Below, one piece after another: positions 40,033 to 52,830 of a DNA stretch of 64,000 nt (the first letter of the stretch is position 1; each line of letters starts with the position of its first letter). The stretch covers positions 62,001-126,000 of the forward strand of contig VWZP01002662.1 in assembly GCA_013396995.1 (NCBI GenBank). Reading direction: 5' to 3'. The notes beneath the pieces were generated by a model. It was not told the origin of the DNA and did no database searches. It worked only from the letters and a program-made list of their open reading frames with translations. A program made the position numbers and the translations under genes. Origin of the DNA: Dicaeum eximium (lineage: Eukaryota > Chordata > Aves > Passeriformes > Dicaeidae).

Positions 40033-40335
40033 TTAAATTATTTTTTAGGCAATCCTCACTTCCACTTGTGGTTTGGAGCACCAGTAGGAACTTCAGCTGC
40101 CCTAGCACAGGAACACTCATTCCAGCATCCAGAGCTGCTCCTTCTAATGATCCATGGGGGACTACCATTACAAGATGTCATTATGATTGCATTAAGATAA
40201 TTGATGCAGGCCTTGGAAAGCCTTTCTGAGCTTCCAACCACCACACGGGGTTTGAAGCAGACAATGAATCCACAGGTGCAATGGAACTCATTTTTATACC
40301 TCAGTGACGTAAATAGAACAAAAGTATTCTTCACA

Positions 40336-40358
40336 CAAGGGACTTTCAAAGTCCCTTG
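40336..40358. repeat. perfect palindrome, 11-bp arms
   Basis: CAAGGGACTTT (40336-40346) and AAAGTCCCTTG (40348-40358) are exact reverse complements around a single central C. The arms are not AT-only, so the match is less likely by chance than an AT palindrome. No known regulatory site was recognised. Confidence 0.92.
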
Positions 40359-43300
40359 ACAGCTGTCCAAAGACAGCTATCAATTTATTTTACTGCGATG
40401 GTATTACTTCCTCCACTTCTTGCCCTATAATTTTAAAAATCTCTCTTCCACCCATTAATCAGAATATATTGCCCTTGTAAAGTTGTTTATTCTTTCAGGA
40501 TCTATTCACCTGCCTTCTACCACCTAGCTATTCTCAATAACTGCAGGTTTAATGGTCGTGGCTTTGCTCCATTTGAGGAGAGAAATTCAACTTCCCTCTC
40601 CCTCTTCCCCTTAACAAAAAATAGCAAAAGTCCAAGACACTGTGTAAAAATTTAGTCACTAATTTCCAGTAGTAGGTCTTATGTTCAAAGGAATGTGAAG
40701 TAAAATTGAGCAATTAGCTGGTCTAATTAAACTCACTGTGGTCTGATTAAATGCATTTATATTTCACAGTTGCTTTGTGCTCCCTGTTAACCTCTGTTTT
40801 CCATTCTGTATCTCTGCTCAGTGTGATGGGAATTTCACTCCACTGATTTCCACTAGGAGCAGCTTTCTTTTCCCCTCTAGGCTTAATACTATTCACTGAC
40901 CTTTCAAATTTGACTATACTCAACTGCAATCATCTTTCTTGCTTACCCCCAAGTAATGCTAACCTCTCATTGTTTTCCCCTTGCACCATTTTCAACAGCA
41001 GCACTTGTAATGTGATAGGACATCTGAAATTCCCTCCTTTACCAGCCAGTTATCACACACAGAGGAAAACAGGCAAACAAAGAGAGGCACGAATTTGCCC
41101 TCACACTTCAGCAGGCTCTCCCTGGGCACAGAAACTTCCAGTGGCTTCTCTCCTCAGAGGCACCTGAGCACAAGGACCAGCACAGCCTTCCAGGTTTAAA
41201 CAACCTTATGACATTTCCATTTGTGACTGCTGAGGGTCCATCCAGAAGCCCTATAGAGGATCTTGTGGTCTTGGTGTTAGAAATAATTAAGGAGGTACAA
41301 AATCTTAAAGCAGCACTGAAGTTGTGTTAATGAGCATTTAATAGCAACAGGATATCTTAGAAAGGTTAATACTGAATATTTGGCTTGATCCTATATTTAA
41401 TATAAGTCACCCTAGTCTGGATGAAATTAATAGGCTCATGAACAAAGCCACTGAGTGGCCACAATGAGGGTGTCCTCATTTGACAAAACCAGATTTCTGT
41501 TCTTACCATCTAAGGCACTGTCAATTTTAATGGGAGTAACTCGGTCCCTTGGTCCACTGAAAACCCAGCAAACCCATCTGAAAGGAATTTGGTTACAGAC
41601 TGCAAAAGGGACTCTAGATCAGCTCTGGATGCTCAGCACAGGCTGGCACAAAAGGCAGCTCAGCCAGGTTGGAGGAGGATGAAGATGAAATCTTGCTGTT
41701 TGGTCTGCTCTGCATAGCTGGAAGGAGGAAGCAAAGAAGTCAGGCCAACTGCAGCAAATTAGCTGTGTGAAGATTCCTGACTGTATCAAATATTTGCCAG
41801 CTGAAACCAAGTATGTGGATCATCATTCTCTTGCCATGGGAAGACTGTTCACCAACACAACAAATTTCAGGTTTGGTGCTTCTACAGTATATATGTAAAA
41901 TACATGTGTCATTCCATTACTGCAGAGTTGTTTGAGATCATCTTAAATTTCTCTTTCTTCTTGCTGTTTATGTCTTTTGAATAAATTGCCTAGAATTATT
42001 TTGTATTTGGCAGCTGTATAGCTAAACCAGCAGTTAGTTTTTCTTCCAGACTAACAAGTCTCTCCAGACCCCACATCTCTTCACCAGAACTCCCCATAAC
42101 TTTATCCACAGAGCACACTTGTCACAGTGCAGTGAGCCATCATTCCTCTCTGACCTGGAATACTGGCAGATGGGAGGCAGAAATCAAATTAAGACTGCCT
42201 TGAAGGAGATGTATACCAGTTGCTCTAGTCATACATGAGGCAAATTAATTATAACAGCTAAGCAGATTTCCCTTTTCCTTTCTGTTTTAACTCTAGTCCC
42301 TATTATTTGGCATAGACAACTCAAATTTTGAGGCTTGTTTCTTTGCCTCATATCTTTCACTGCCCTCATTCATGTATGCCTTGAAGATTAAGCAGTAGCA
42401 CAAAAGCAGGGTGTGAGACAAATAAAGGTAATGAAAATTGCCATTCTAAGTCTACATCTGCTAATGAGCAATTCTGTATCCTCCATTCATTACCCTTCAC
42501 AAGTTTCTAGGAGCTGAGATCCTGCTTTTCCAATGCATAATCACAAATGGTTTGCCTTGAAACCATTGCCCATTTCTTTGAAGCAGTGTTTAGAGAGGAA
42601 GAGAAACATCTAAATTATCTGATCTGAATTCCAATGGAAGTAAAATATGCAATTTTTCAGCTCTTATGTCAGAGGGTAGACAGTGCTTTCAGCCCCCATG
42701 TTTCCTGGCTCCTGGCATCAGCCAGCTCAGGCTTTTCAAGTAAAACCTTGTACAATCTCCCTGGAAGAGAGGAGACATCTTCTTTTGATATCCAGGAATT
42801 CAGACTCTCATCTACTTCTTTTGCTGAAGTACACTGGATTAGTTCTGTGGGGAAAGTCCCTAGCTTGAAAAAACAAAACACCATTCTACAGGTCCTGAAA
42901 CTACTGTCCTAACAGTGGGAGAAAGGACATTTCCTCTTCCTGCTTTTGCTGGTAACCATGCTCTTGAGATTCTTTTTGAAACTTAAGGTGCCCCCTTAAC
43001 AGCATCTAGCCTGAAGCTCATGTAGCCATGGAAATGAGAAATAACAGGCTGCACTATTAAAAAGCTTCAGCTAATGTAGCTCATATCGACCTCTCAAAAG
43101 CAATTTGCTCATTCCCTTGCTCTGCTTCTCCCAGAGGCTTTTAAACAATATTATGGTGGCATTAGGAATCTGTTTTATATGCCATCTCTTAACTCTTACA
43201 CATTCCATCAATATAATTTCACTGCCTGTGAAACAATACACAGATTTAAGAATTCACAATGTCTCTTACTCATTTTAACTATCTTTTTAACCACTTCTTT

Positions 43301-46300
43301 CTCTTTTTTGTGTGAGAGGAGGGGGAGTTGTTTTTCGTTTGGTTGTGCTTTTCTTTTTTTCTACTTTGCACAGATTGTTGTCTCAACTACAACCATCTTG
43401 GGTTCTGGGCAGCTCAGCAAACTAATAAAGAAAAGAAGCCTAAATAAGGAAACATCTGTGTTTCACCAATATGACCTCAAATAAATCCAATGTGAGAGGA
43501 AAAAAAAGTAATAAAAATCAACGGGCCTGTTTATGTACCATAAACTTAGTAGGGGATTCCACTTCCCCCTCCCTAAGGGCTCTGTGTGACTCATCCTGAG
43601 CAACTTACCATGAAGTAGGCTGACATTTTATATCATTTTAGGTTAAATTTTTTTCCAGTTCAAAAATTTCTCTGTTGCTTTGCATGAATATAAGAACAAC
43701 TTTTCACTTCCTTGGCATGCTGAGCCCTTTTTGCCTTGGTATCCTGATCTTCAAAGCTACTGTGGTACTTGCTCTCTTTATCAAGATTTATTTGAAAGAG
43801 CTACTGCACTAAATGCATAATACCAAGGAATTAATTCATTTGACTTAGAACCATGAGATTATGGTAGCCTGTTCTGACTGTTGCTTAAGGCAGAAAGAAG
43901 AGGGAACACATCCAAAATGAAGTCAGAGTCAATCCCAATATAAAATGGGCTTCCTCCCTCCACACAGGCCATGTATCTATGGCTTGTCCTCACACAAAAA
44001 TGGTGCTGTCAAATACAACTGTTACAGATCTGGATTAAAACAGTAAGTTACATATTTTCTGTTTGTCTCCAGGTTTTTCACTTCTGAAGTTTAAATCATA
44101 AAATCTGACCTAGATATGGTCTGTCTCCAGGGGAGTAGAAACTTTTTCCCTCTTCTTTCCAGGACCCAAGGCTTTCAGGCAAACAGTAGTAATCATGAAA
44201 CCAGGACAACAGTTGTCAACACCACAAGAGTTATTAATTTCACATTTTTGCTTCTATCCCAGATTAATTACATCCTCATGCCTCCTTGTAAAACTGTTCT
44301 CTGTTCTTCTGCTCTTTAAATTTGCAAGAAAATGGAAAAAAGCTAATTTGCCTTCACTAAACCTGCTCTTATACAGGTGTTTGAACTAAGTGTAAGCAAG
44401 GGGTCTTTTGTGAAAGTAAAAGAATGAAGAAGTGCCTGAGGTCCTTTGGGTTGGAGGGACTGAGTGTGCCAGGTGCTGTGGCACTCACCTGTCCCTCGGG
44501 AGCAGGACATGGCCACAGTCAGGTTGTAAGGATAAGTGCCAAGTGACTGAAGGTTGTTGATCTCTGTCCTGAGGGGGGCAGTGAAAAGAATTTGCAAGAA
44601 AGAAGATAGCACTACCAACTGCTAACAGGACACAAGCCTGCTCTCAGTTGGAGAGAGACTTCAGAGTGAGGCTCTTAGTTCTAAAGTAATGACAGAATCT
44701 TGCCATGAAAAACTTGATGACCAGGATGACAGTGTGTCCCAACACTGAAAATAGTAAGACCTAGGTTTTATGCTAATACGAGATAAAAAATCATATTTTA
44801 AGTGTACCATCAGGTAGATTTTTAAATGGATAGTATTTTTTAAATGTTGATTAAAATTTTAGCTTGTGTAAGACACTTGCTTCCAGACTCAATTGGAAAA
44901 CAGACACAATCTGAAAGTGTCACTAAAAGTGCTGCTTTAGTGTCTTTATATCTTTGGTGAAGTTTAAAACCTGTTTGTTTTCCTTTCTCCTGGCTGAAAC
45001 AGAACCTGTGGAAGGCAGTGGGAATCTGGATGCATAATAAAATACAAATGCACATTTATACAAAGTAACTACTTTCCCATTTTTCAGTTTTACTTCTTGA
45101 TTCAAATCCCCCTCAGCTGTTCTCCCACCCATCTTCCATCAGCAACCAAGGCAGACAAAAAGGGGCCTCAAGCACCAGGCTTGCATTTGCCAGGTGTGCA
45201 ATTCCAGCTCCTGGGAGGCAGCACCTGCAGCAGAGATTTCCATCCACAGAGCTCAGCAAATGCAGCAAGGAGAGCCCTGTACAGAAAGGCAGAACAAGCC
45301 AAAAACCCCACAGAAGCTGCAAAGTTTAAAAGGAGCTGCTACTGAGAAACTCAGCTTTTCTGTACGACCACTGATGAGTTAAAAATTGCCTGCCCTGCAA
45401 AGTGCTAAAAACTAACTGCAAGCAGGGAGAAAACTGGAGCAGTGAGAACTGTGGCAGGAGAGCATTCATGAATTTAAACAGAGTTCTCCCTTCTCCTTGA
45501 CTTGCTAAGCAGTTTCCTCAAGGTCTTGCCCTAAGAAGAGGCATCAATCAGTTAAGAGACAAGGCCAAGAAACTGAGGCAGCTGTTCTCAGCCCAGACAT
45601 AACCCTGAGCTGGCCCTGGCATTGCCTTTGCATGGCCTCAGCACAGCTGTCACTGTCCCAAGAAGGTGCTCATGTGCAGCTGCTGCTGCTTTATCACTAG
45701 TCTCACTTCTGAACATTAACTGTAGTGAAACTGTGTCTTAAACTCACACTTTTTTCTGTAGCAACCACTGCTCTGTGCATTAGAAATCCAAGGTGAGCTT
45801 TAGTGCCAGCCTACAGGTTAGTACATTCCATTACTTTACATTGACAATATGTCTGAGGAATATTTACATTAGTATTTTTAATGATCTCCAGGTGTGTGAC
45901 CATATACGCACTTCCATCTGTGAGTTACTGCTAAGCACACAAACATTGTTTCAGCCTCAAAGGAGCTTATTATGTCCCCTTAGAAAATCTAACTTTTGTT
46001 TATCCTGTGATACACAAGTAATAATTTCTGAGATAAATGTTTTGGTACAACTGAGTGCCTCAGAGTTTTAGCCTGAGATGCAAGAGCTGTGGGACAGAAT
46101 TTACAGCTTTGGCTTGTTCCAGTTTGTAACTACTTGCATGGAGGTCGAATGGAAGAGGCAAAACAATGCCAAACAAATCCCTGACATGTTAGAATAGCAC
46201 AGAACACAACCAACTAGCATAGGCACTATTGTAGATTTCAATTGAGATTAGATTTTAATGAAGAACACACCACATTTCAGCCTGTGTTACAGGGACATGA

Positions 46301-48540
46301 TCACCCTTTTGGCTCCCCTTAATACCTTACATTTTCTTCAGTGCAGCATCTTCATGTCACCTCAGGTTTTTTACCACATGAGAAACTGTCAGGTGTGCCT
46401 GGCTCCCCAGCTGATGAAGTGTATGGTGAAATTTTAAATGGGTCCCAGGTGCTAAACACCATATCTTAAAAAAACAAAAGGAGATGCAAGAATTTCATGG
46501 AGTTCTGATAATCAGCTGCCTTTCATGATGGGAGAGAAGCAAGAGAATCAATTAAAGGACCCTTTCCTACCAATACTATTCATACCCTTGCTGAGCTTAA
46601 AAACTACTCTCTGAGCAGAGGGATCATTGCTTTACTAATATTCAATTCCTCAACTGGAACTGGGAAAAACCCTGGCATTTCTGCCAAGAACTTCTTACAG
46701 AAGTCATTACCTGTTTTCTGTTTGATATGCTCATCAGTGGTGATAGATAACTCCTGTCTGCCTCTGTCTTTAAAAGTGGAGGAACAAAAGTTAAAATAAC
46801 AGCTGACCACATTTAATTAACCAATAGTCAATCTATTACTAATCTAGATTTTTTCTTAACCTCTGGAGTTGATATGAGCTGCAGCAGTTCCAGTTGTGAC
46901 TCACAAGGAACTTTGATATCCCCACAGGCTGGCAGGACAAGGCTGATGCACAACATGTTCATCACTCAAAATACTTCTTCTCAATCAGACACTTCAGATG
47001 AAAAGAATATCAGATTTTTCTTTTCCTTAACCCCATCTGTGTGTAAATAAAATATATTTTGATTCACTGTTGAATTTTTTCCCTTTGTAATGGTGCCATT
47101 TTAAAATATAAACCAGGGAGAATAATTATCTACTTATCTATACACAAAACAAACAAAAAATGTCACAGCACAAGAAGAGCTCATTAATTAAACACAAGAA
47201 ATTAAAATAAAAAATGAAAAAATGGCGATAACATTCTTACTAACACTTGCTTTCACTTTGAAATTTGCAAGCTCATGCTGAAGGATGTTTGACTAAGTGC
47301 CCCTGCCAAAAGGCAAGTTCCAAGTCCAAAGGTGGTGTGTATCTTTGCTCATGCAGAGGCTGCTTAGAAAGCCACTCTCACATTCAGGTTTTGAACTCTT
47401 AGTGACCTGTTAGTGCTTGCTGGGGCAAGGACACCAGCTCCTGTTGCCCACAAACCTCAACTTTCCATTATCTCAGAACATCAGCACTGAATTACTGTTT
47501 GGAGGTAGCTGAAAACATTTATACACATACACAAGTTGCACTAATACTCTCTTTGAATTTCAAAAGGAGGTTATGTCATCTGTATAAACATGAGCAATAT
47601 AAACAAAAACAAAAGAAATCCCTCTCAGTCCTTCTCACTCAAACATTCATCTTCACCTGCCTCTGACCCCCATGTCCAGAAAATTACAAGGAAGCCAGTG
47701 GATGACACTACTCTCAGAAAAAGCTGTGGCAAACACCCACACCCATCAGCTCAGACCCACTGAAACCACGGTGTTTAGTGAAGGCACTGCAGGAAAACTG
47801 GGAGTTCAGATGCAGCTCCTGCCTTAGCAGGACTCAGCAATTCAGCAGTAGCACTTTTTCAACCAGTATAAGCAATTTTGTTGGGTAAGAGCTGGGTTAG
47901 CAAGTGCAGATTCAGCTGCAGCTTCTGTGATTGTGCTCTAAGACCTGTCACCAGAACAAGTTTTGGGCAGAAGTATCACTTTCCATGCAGACTCAGAGGC
48001 TGAATCTTGATCTAATTCTTAAAGATGTTCAGGATGTTTTCCTAGATTTTGTGCATCAAGTCCAACTAGAAGAAGACATGAATAAGATCAGATTAATGGT
48101 AAAAGAATCAGAGCATGCATATATTTCTGGCTATAAAATCAGAAAGATGAAACCTATGTCTAATGTTATATTTTTGCTTATAAAGACATACAAACACATG
48201 CACATGCAGATTTATCTGTGTATATGAGCACATTCTTGGTTTTAAGAACATTCAGAAGTACAAATCCCAGTTAACTATGAATTTGGTATTTCAACAATTC
48301 ACATACAAGAGCAACCTGGAGATTTAGGCTATCAAATTTTCAGACTAATACCTGCTGTGAGAAGAAGTAGCCCTTGTAATTTGAGATTGTAATATGAGAG
48401 CCAGTACTTCTGTGAGGTGAATAAATTCCATCTGGGTTTGCTTCAAGGTAGTATTTACAGGTTGTCATGGTGTTGTTGTTCAATGCTGTTGTCCCAACAA
48501 TCAGAAGAGCATTAAGGCAAACTCCTGGGCTACCTGACAG
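40359..48540. other. unique DNA, no gene recognised
   Basis: An eight-kilobase stretch in which I can support no gene, RNA or transposon. Frames of 90 to 105 codons occur at plus 42634-42912, plus 43179-43484, minus 44343-44618 and plus 47931-48227, all without recognisable domains; several have antisense partners. Confidence 0.55.
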
Positions 48541-48586
48541 CTCTTTGCAGCAGAGCAGTCAGTGGTGCAGTCACTCTTTGCAGCAG
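48541..48586 (+). repeat. 13-bp direct repeat, 33-bp period
   Basis: CTCTTTGCAGCAG occurs exactly at 48541-48553 and again at 48574-48586. The intervening bases carry a weaker internal repetition (CAGTCAGTGGTGCAGTCA). It is a small partial tandem duplication. Confidence 0.85.
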
Positions 48587-49066
48587 TGGTTACAGGTGAG
48601 TAAAATGGTTTATTTCAATGTCTTGTAGGCAGCATTCATATAGCTTTTTACAAGCCTGATCTACACTCTTAATAATCTTATATCCAAGATATTTGCAATA
48701 ACTAAACTTGCTAGCTGGAGCAAAGGGCAGAGTCTCCATGTTGCCCCTGCACGGAGGGGATGGCAAATGCTGTTGGATCCTTCATGCTGCAATGTGGACA
48801 CAGAATGAAAATAATGTATCCATTTATGGTTTTTGTAGCCCTTCAACCAGAACAGGTCTCCAAAACATTTCACTCATGCTTGCTGCAATCAGCTGTTCCT
48901 GAACAACAGAAGGCAGCACTGTGTGTTACAGGAACAAGCAGGGGGATGTTTGAAGGGGTTGATAAGCTGTAAGTGGCAGGATGTCAAACCTCAGCCTTGG
49001 GGCAGACATGTCCCAGCCAGCCAGGTCCAGGATCTGGTCATCATGAGGATGGATTAGGATTCAATT

Positions 49067-49150
49067 TCACAGAGTTATAGAATATATTTGGTTGGAAGGG
49101 ATTTTTGAAGGACATCTAGTCCAACAACCCCACCCTGCACACCCCCATGA
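49067..49150 (-). mobile_element. CR1 3'-end fragment
   Basis: CACAGAGTTATAGAATAT, then TTGGTTGGAAGGGA, GGACATCTAGTCCAACA and ACCCCA, matches the reverse complement of a CR1 3' terminus. About 80 bases are recognisable. Confidence 0.82.
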
Positions 49151-52100
49151 TTCCTTCCTTGATAAGGGATTTTGCTTTGAAATGGGTTTTGTTCCCGAAA
49201 CCCATGGGGCCTCAGGCATAAAACAATAACCTGAAAGATCCAAAATTTCATTACCTTCCTTAACACATGGCTAAAATTATGATAATGTAGGACAGGGCAC
49301 TTTGAATCTCACATATTCCTTAATAAGCCAACAAAACAGCATTTAAAGGAAGTTATTACACACTGGATAATTTAATCCATCTCCAAATACCAGTCACTCT
49401 ATCACTGTTATTTGTCTGTCCTTATTTTACCTAATACCCTTTTCCTGAGCACATACCCATGAAGTGAGAAGGATAGATTTGCATACACAGCTAGAAGAAA
49501 AATAAATAAAGTTGATCTGTTTTACCTTAATATATTTTTGGGGGTTTGTTTAAACCCTTTCTTTATTAGAGGAAGAAATCTGTTCTGCCAGGTTCTGCCT
49601 TCATCTTAGATGGAAATTGCTATATTGCTATATCTCTACCCTCAGCACTATTACAGTCATTATAAATCATTCAGCCTCAGAAATATGAACCAGTTTAATA
49701 CTGACATCAACAGAAGCCAAGAGAACTTCTTTTTTTTTCTTTTTTTTAGGAAGGATTTGGTAGGTTTCAAGTATCCTACACATACTCTGCAATTTGTGTT
49801 GACTAGTTTGGTGCCCCAGATTCAAGTAACTGCTCTTATTTGTCCTAGATTCAAACTACTCTTAATTGTAACAAGAACTGACTGCTTACAACTTTCAAAT
49901 TCATCACAGCCTTGCATGATGGAGAGTCTAAAAAGTATTGTGAAGATCTAGAAGAACAAATTATTTAGTCAAAGTCACCTAGGAGGAAGGAGGAAGCCAA
50001 GATGATCAGTGTGTAAATTCACTGTCTCACTTGGTGAACTACCATGACCTAAAATAACTTCTTCCCCCAGGATTCAAAAAACATCTGTGCAGCAATGAGA
50101 AAGGCACACTTTTCAGTCTCCTGAGAATGGTACAGGCAGAGCAAACAGCATGAGCACCATGTGCTGAATGGAAACACAAATCTGTTCAGCCCTGTGTGTG
50201 TGCAGTCAAAAGTATGTTCTAGCAGTGCTTTCGTTCATACCTCAGATTGCTGGGGTTTTTGTAGCCCTTTTTTGTAGAGGAAGGATGCAAGCATCCTTCT
50301 GAAGCACTCATACACTGACCTGTATTTGATTTGTCCTTAAACAGATGTTATTTTTTCAGGCATTATTTGTCTCCCACTAATTAACATCCAATAGTAGGAG
50401 GGTAAGTTAACCATGCCAGAACTGCTGTTGTTACTTCAGTCAAACATCTTCATTTGAAATGCAGCCACTTTTTTGAACATCTCAGTCATAGCAGATGTCT
50501 ATCTGAAATATGAGTGCTTCAGACCAGTTGGCTGTAGCCTACAGCCAATGCATCCTTGTGAACTCATTTTCTGTCCATCATTAATCATGTCTCCAATGGT
50601 AATTGGGCAGGCAATTGGCAGATACTGCATATTCAGATTTTTCTTTGCCATTGCCAAACGGTGCAAGGCCAAGCCTGCAGCTTCTCTGTCACAAGTCTTT
50701 ACATATTTAGGACACATTTCTAAACTACTTCACAACCTTTTGTCAGTGTTAAATTCACAGTCTTTCTACAAAATCCAGCATCATCCAGAATGTTACAACA
50801 GGGAGAAAAATACAAGAGCAAATACAAAGAGTAAGAGAATTAATGGCTGTCTTGTAGGACCTACAGTAGATTCAGAGTCCAGATTACCAGTGTAGTGCTT
50901 TAGCTACAAAAAGCCCTTCTTTGGTAGGGTACTGTCACTTTTGCTTGCATAACACTGCTGTGGTCATAGGAAACACGGGAGGAGTAAGGCCATTTCCCCC
51001 ACGTGTGTGGGACATCCATGCACTTGAAAACCTGCTGAAACATGAAACATCCTCAGCTCAGTCTGGCCTAGAGATCGTCAATGACACAGCTCTTTCATGC
51101 CTGGCAAGAAGAAACAACCTCAGAGAAGATTACTATAGCTTGTCATGGTTGCTTAAGTGACCTGGCCGTGCTGGAGCCCAGGTGAATGCAGAGGGAGGGT
51201 CATAATGGTATTCAAATGTAACTTCACCTAGGAAAAAAGCTACTCTGCTCTCTATTTTCAGAGCAATCTCCCCAGCTGTTTAGTTCCACCTGCTTCCACA
51301 GCAAAAGCTACAGAAGCTATCAGTGACAAATCCTGTGTTACAAAATAGGTGCATGATAATAACCAGTGTGGGGAAAAACCCACAAAATATCACATATCAC
51401 AGCAGGGGATGCAACTTGAAAAAATCCTACTATCCCCAATGAAAAAACTTTCCTTTAGCAGTACTCTCCCAGCAGCAATGCCACCTCTCAAAACTGACTT
51501 TTACTTGATTTGATAGTTTATTTCTCCACAGGGGCTACTACATCCTCAGAGAATATGAATGACTGATGGAAAAAAAGTAAGATCTCAAATTTTAAGAGAA
51601 AGGATCCCTTATCTCTTAAATAAGTGACAAAAATACATCTGGAAAAATTACATCAGTGTCAGAAAGAGTGGCAACACTTTAAAACATTACTTCTACAGGC
51701 TTTCCTTACCCCTACTGAAATGGTGACAATCTGGTTAACACCTACCATTCATCTCCAGGTCCTTCCCATGACTTACAGAAGGGCTTCCAGGTGCTCCCAT
51801 GTACACTGTCATCTAAATATTTGTGTTTCCCTCAATAGCTGGTACAACAGGGTATATTTTATTTTTGCCTTACAAGAGAAGTCATTGTGCAAGATGACAA
51901 TATTTATCTAGTTAGAGGAGATGCTCATATTTTAACAATACTGAAAGATACTTGAAAAAGAGTGTATTGCAGCCCTAGCAGTTGTCAGACCACATCTCTC
52001 AGTCAGGGCTTCAGCCCTGCTAGAACAGACAGGAGCTAAAGTGGGAAATGCAGTATCTCAGAATAAACTTATTTTCTACTTGAAAGAGGGTGCTGAACAA

Positions 52101-52589
52101 TTCACTTACAATGTCATTTAGTCCCTATATTTTAATACAACTAGTGGAGGGGTTTTTTTAACTCTTTTTAAGTATTAAAAAAATAAAATAAATTTTCTTA
52201 TCACTGTCCTTAATTTCAACTTTAATTATAAGCTAATAGATGCATAGCACTCTAGGATCAGCTGAAAGTGTTTAAAAGATGGTTCTGATTTTAGGTCAAG
52301 TAGCCTACATTCTCTTTGTTCCAATAAAACAGGAAACAAATCAAGTGTCTTTGAATTTCTGTGTCAGGGGACTGGAGGGGAGCTCCAGAGACCACCTAGA
52401 AAATCCTCCTTCCTCACAGCCAATCAGACACAGCTATTCCTGAAAGGATGAAATCTTCCTGTGAAAAACATGGCTGTGTTTTGTTGTCTTTACTACCAGA
52501 AGAATTGTTCTGATATTTGACCTGGATTTTCTTGCTACAATTTACATCCATGATTTATTGATTGCCTAAAATTGGGAGAATTTCCTGTT
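49151..52589. other. unique DNA, no gene recognised
   Basis: I recognise no gene. The 140-codon plus-strand frame at 50473-50895 and a 72-codon minus-strand frame at 50499-50717 cover the same bases. The minus one reads with a fairly protein-like composition, but I cannot match it to a family and it is closed on both sides. Confidence 0.5.
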
Positions 52590-52830
52590 CCTTTTTGCAA
52601 CACATTTACTCACCTGAGAGATCAGACATCTCTTCCTAAAACTGAAGAACCCAAATTCCTTCAGTTTTTCTATACAGGCCATTTTTTTCAGATCTCTGAT
52701 TTTTGGCTTTTGATTGGACCACCCAAACTTGACACTACTCTGCTTCAAGCTTTACCACTGCCTGAACAGTGAATGATTCTTTTGTACTTGTCTTTCTAGA
52801 TGTGGTCTCCTTCATAAACCCCAGTATGGT
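52590..52830 (-). mobile_element. possible ancient CR1-type LINE remnant
   Basis: Read on the plus strand, the word order CTGAAGAACCCAAATTCCTT, then CAGTTTTTCTATACAGG, later ACTTGACACTACTCTGCTT and CACTGCCTGAACAGTGAA, parallels the antisense of the CR1/L3 3' region (the stretch around CTGAACAGCCCCAG, CTCTCAGC, and then ACTGGACACAGTACTCCAG). Divergence is high and the limits are uncertain. Confidence 0.45.

Noticed and set aside
44420..44480. GGTCCTTTGGGTTGGAGGGA, similar to a CR1 tail word
   Set aside because: Flanking sequence on both sides lacks CR1 order, so it is probably chance.
50473..50895. 140-codon plus-strand frame with a 72-codon antisense frame inside it
   Set aside because: Neither strand matches a family I know; openness on both strands reflects low stop density, not coding. 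A protein search of the minus frame at 50499-50717 would settle it.
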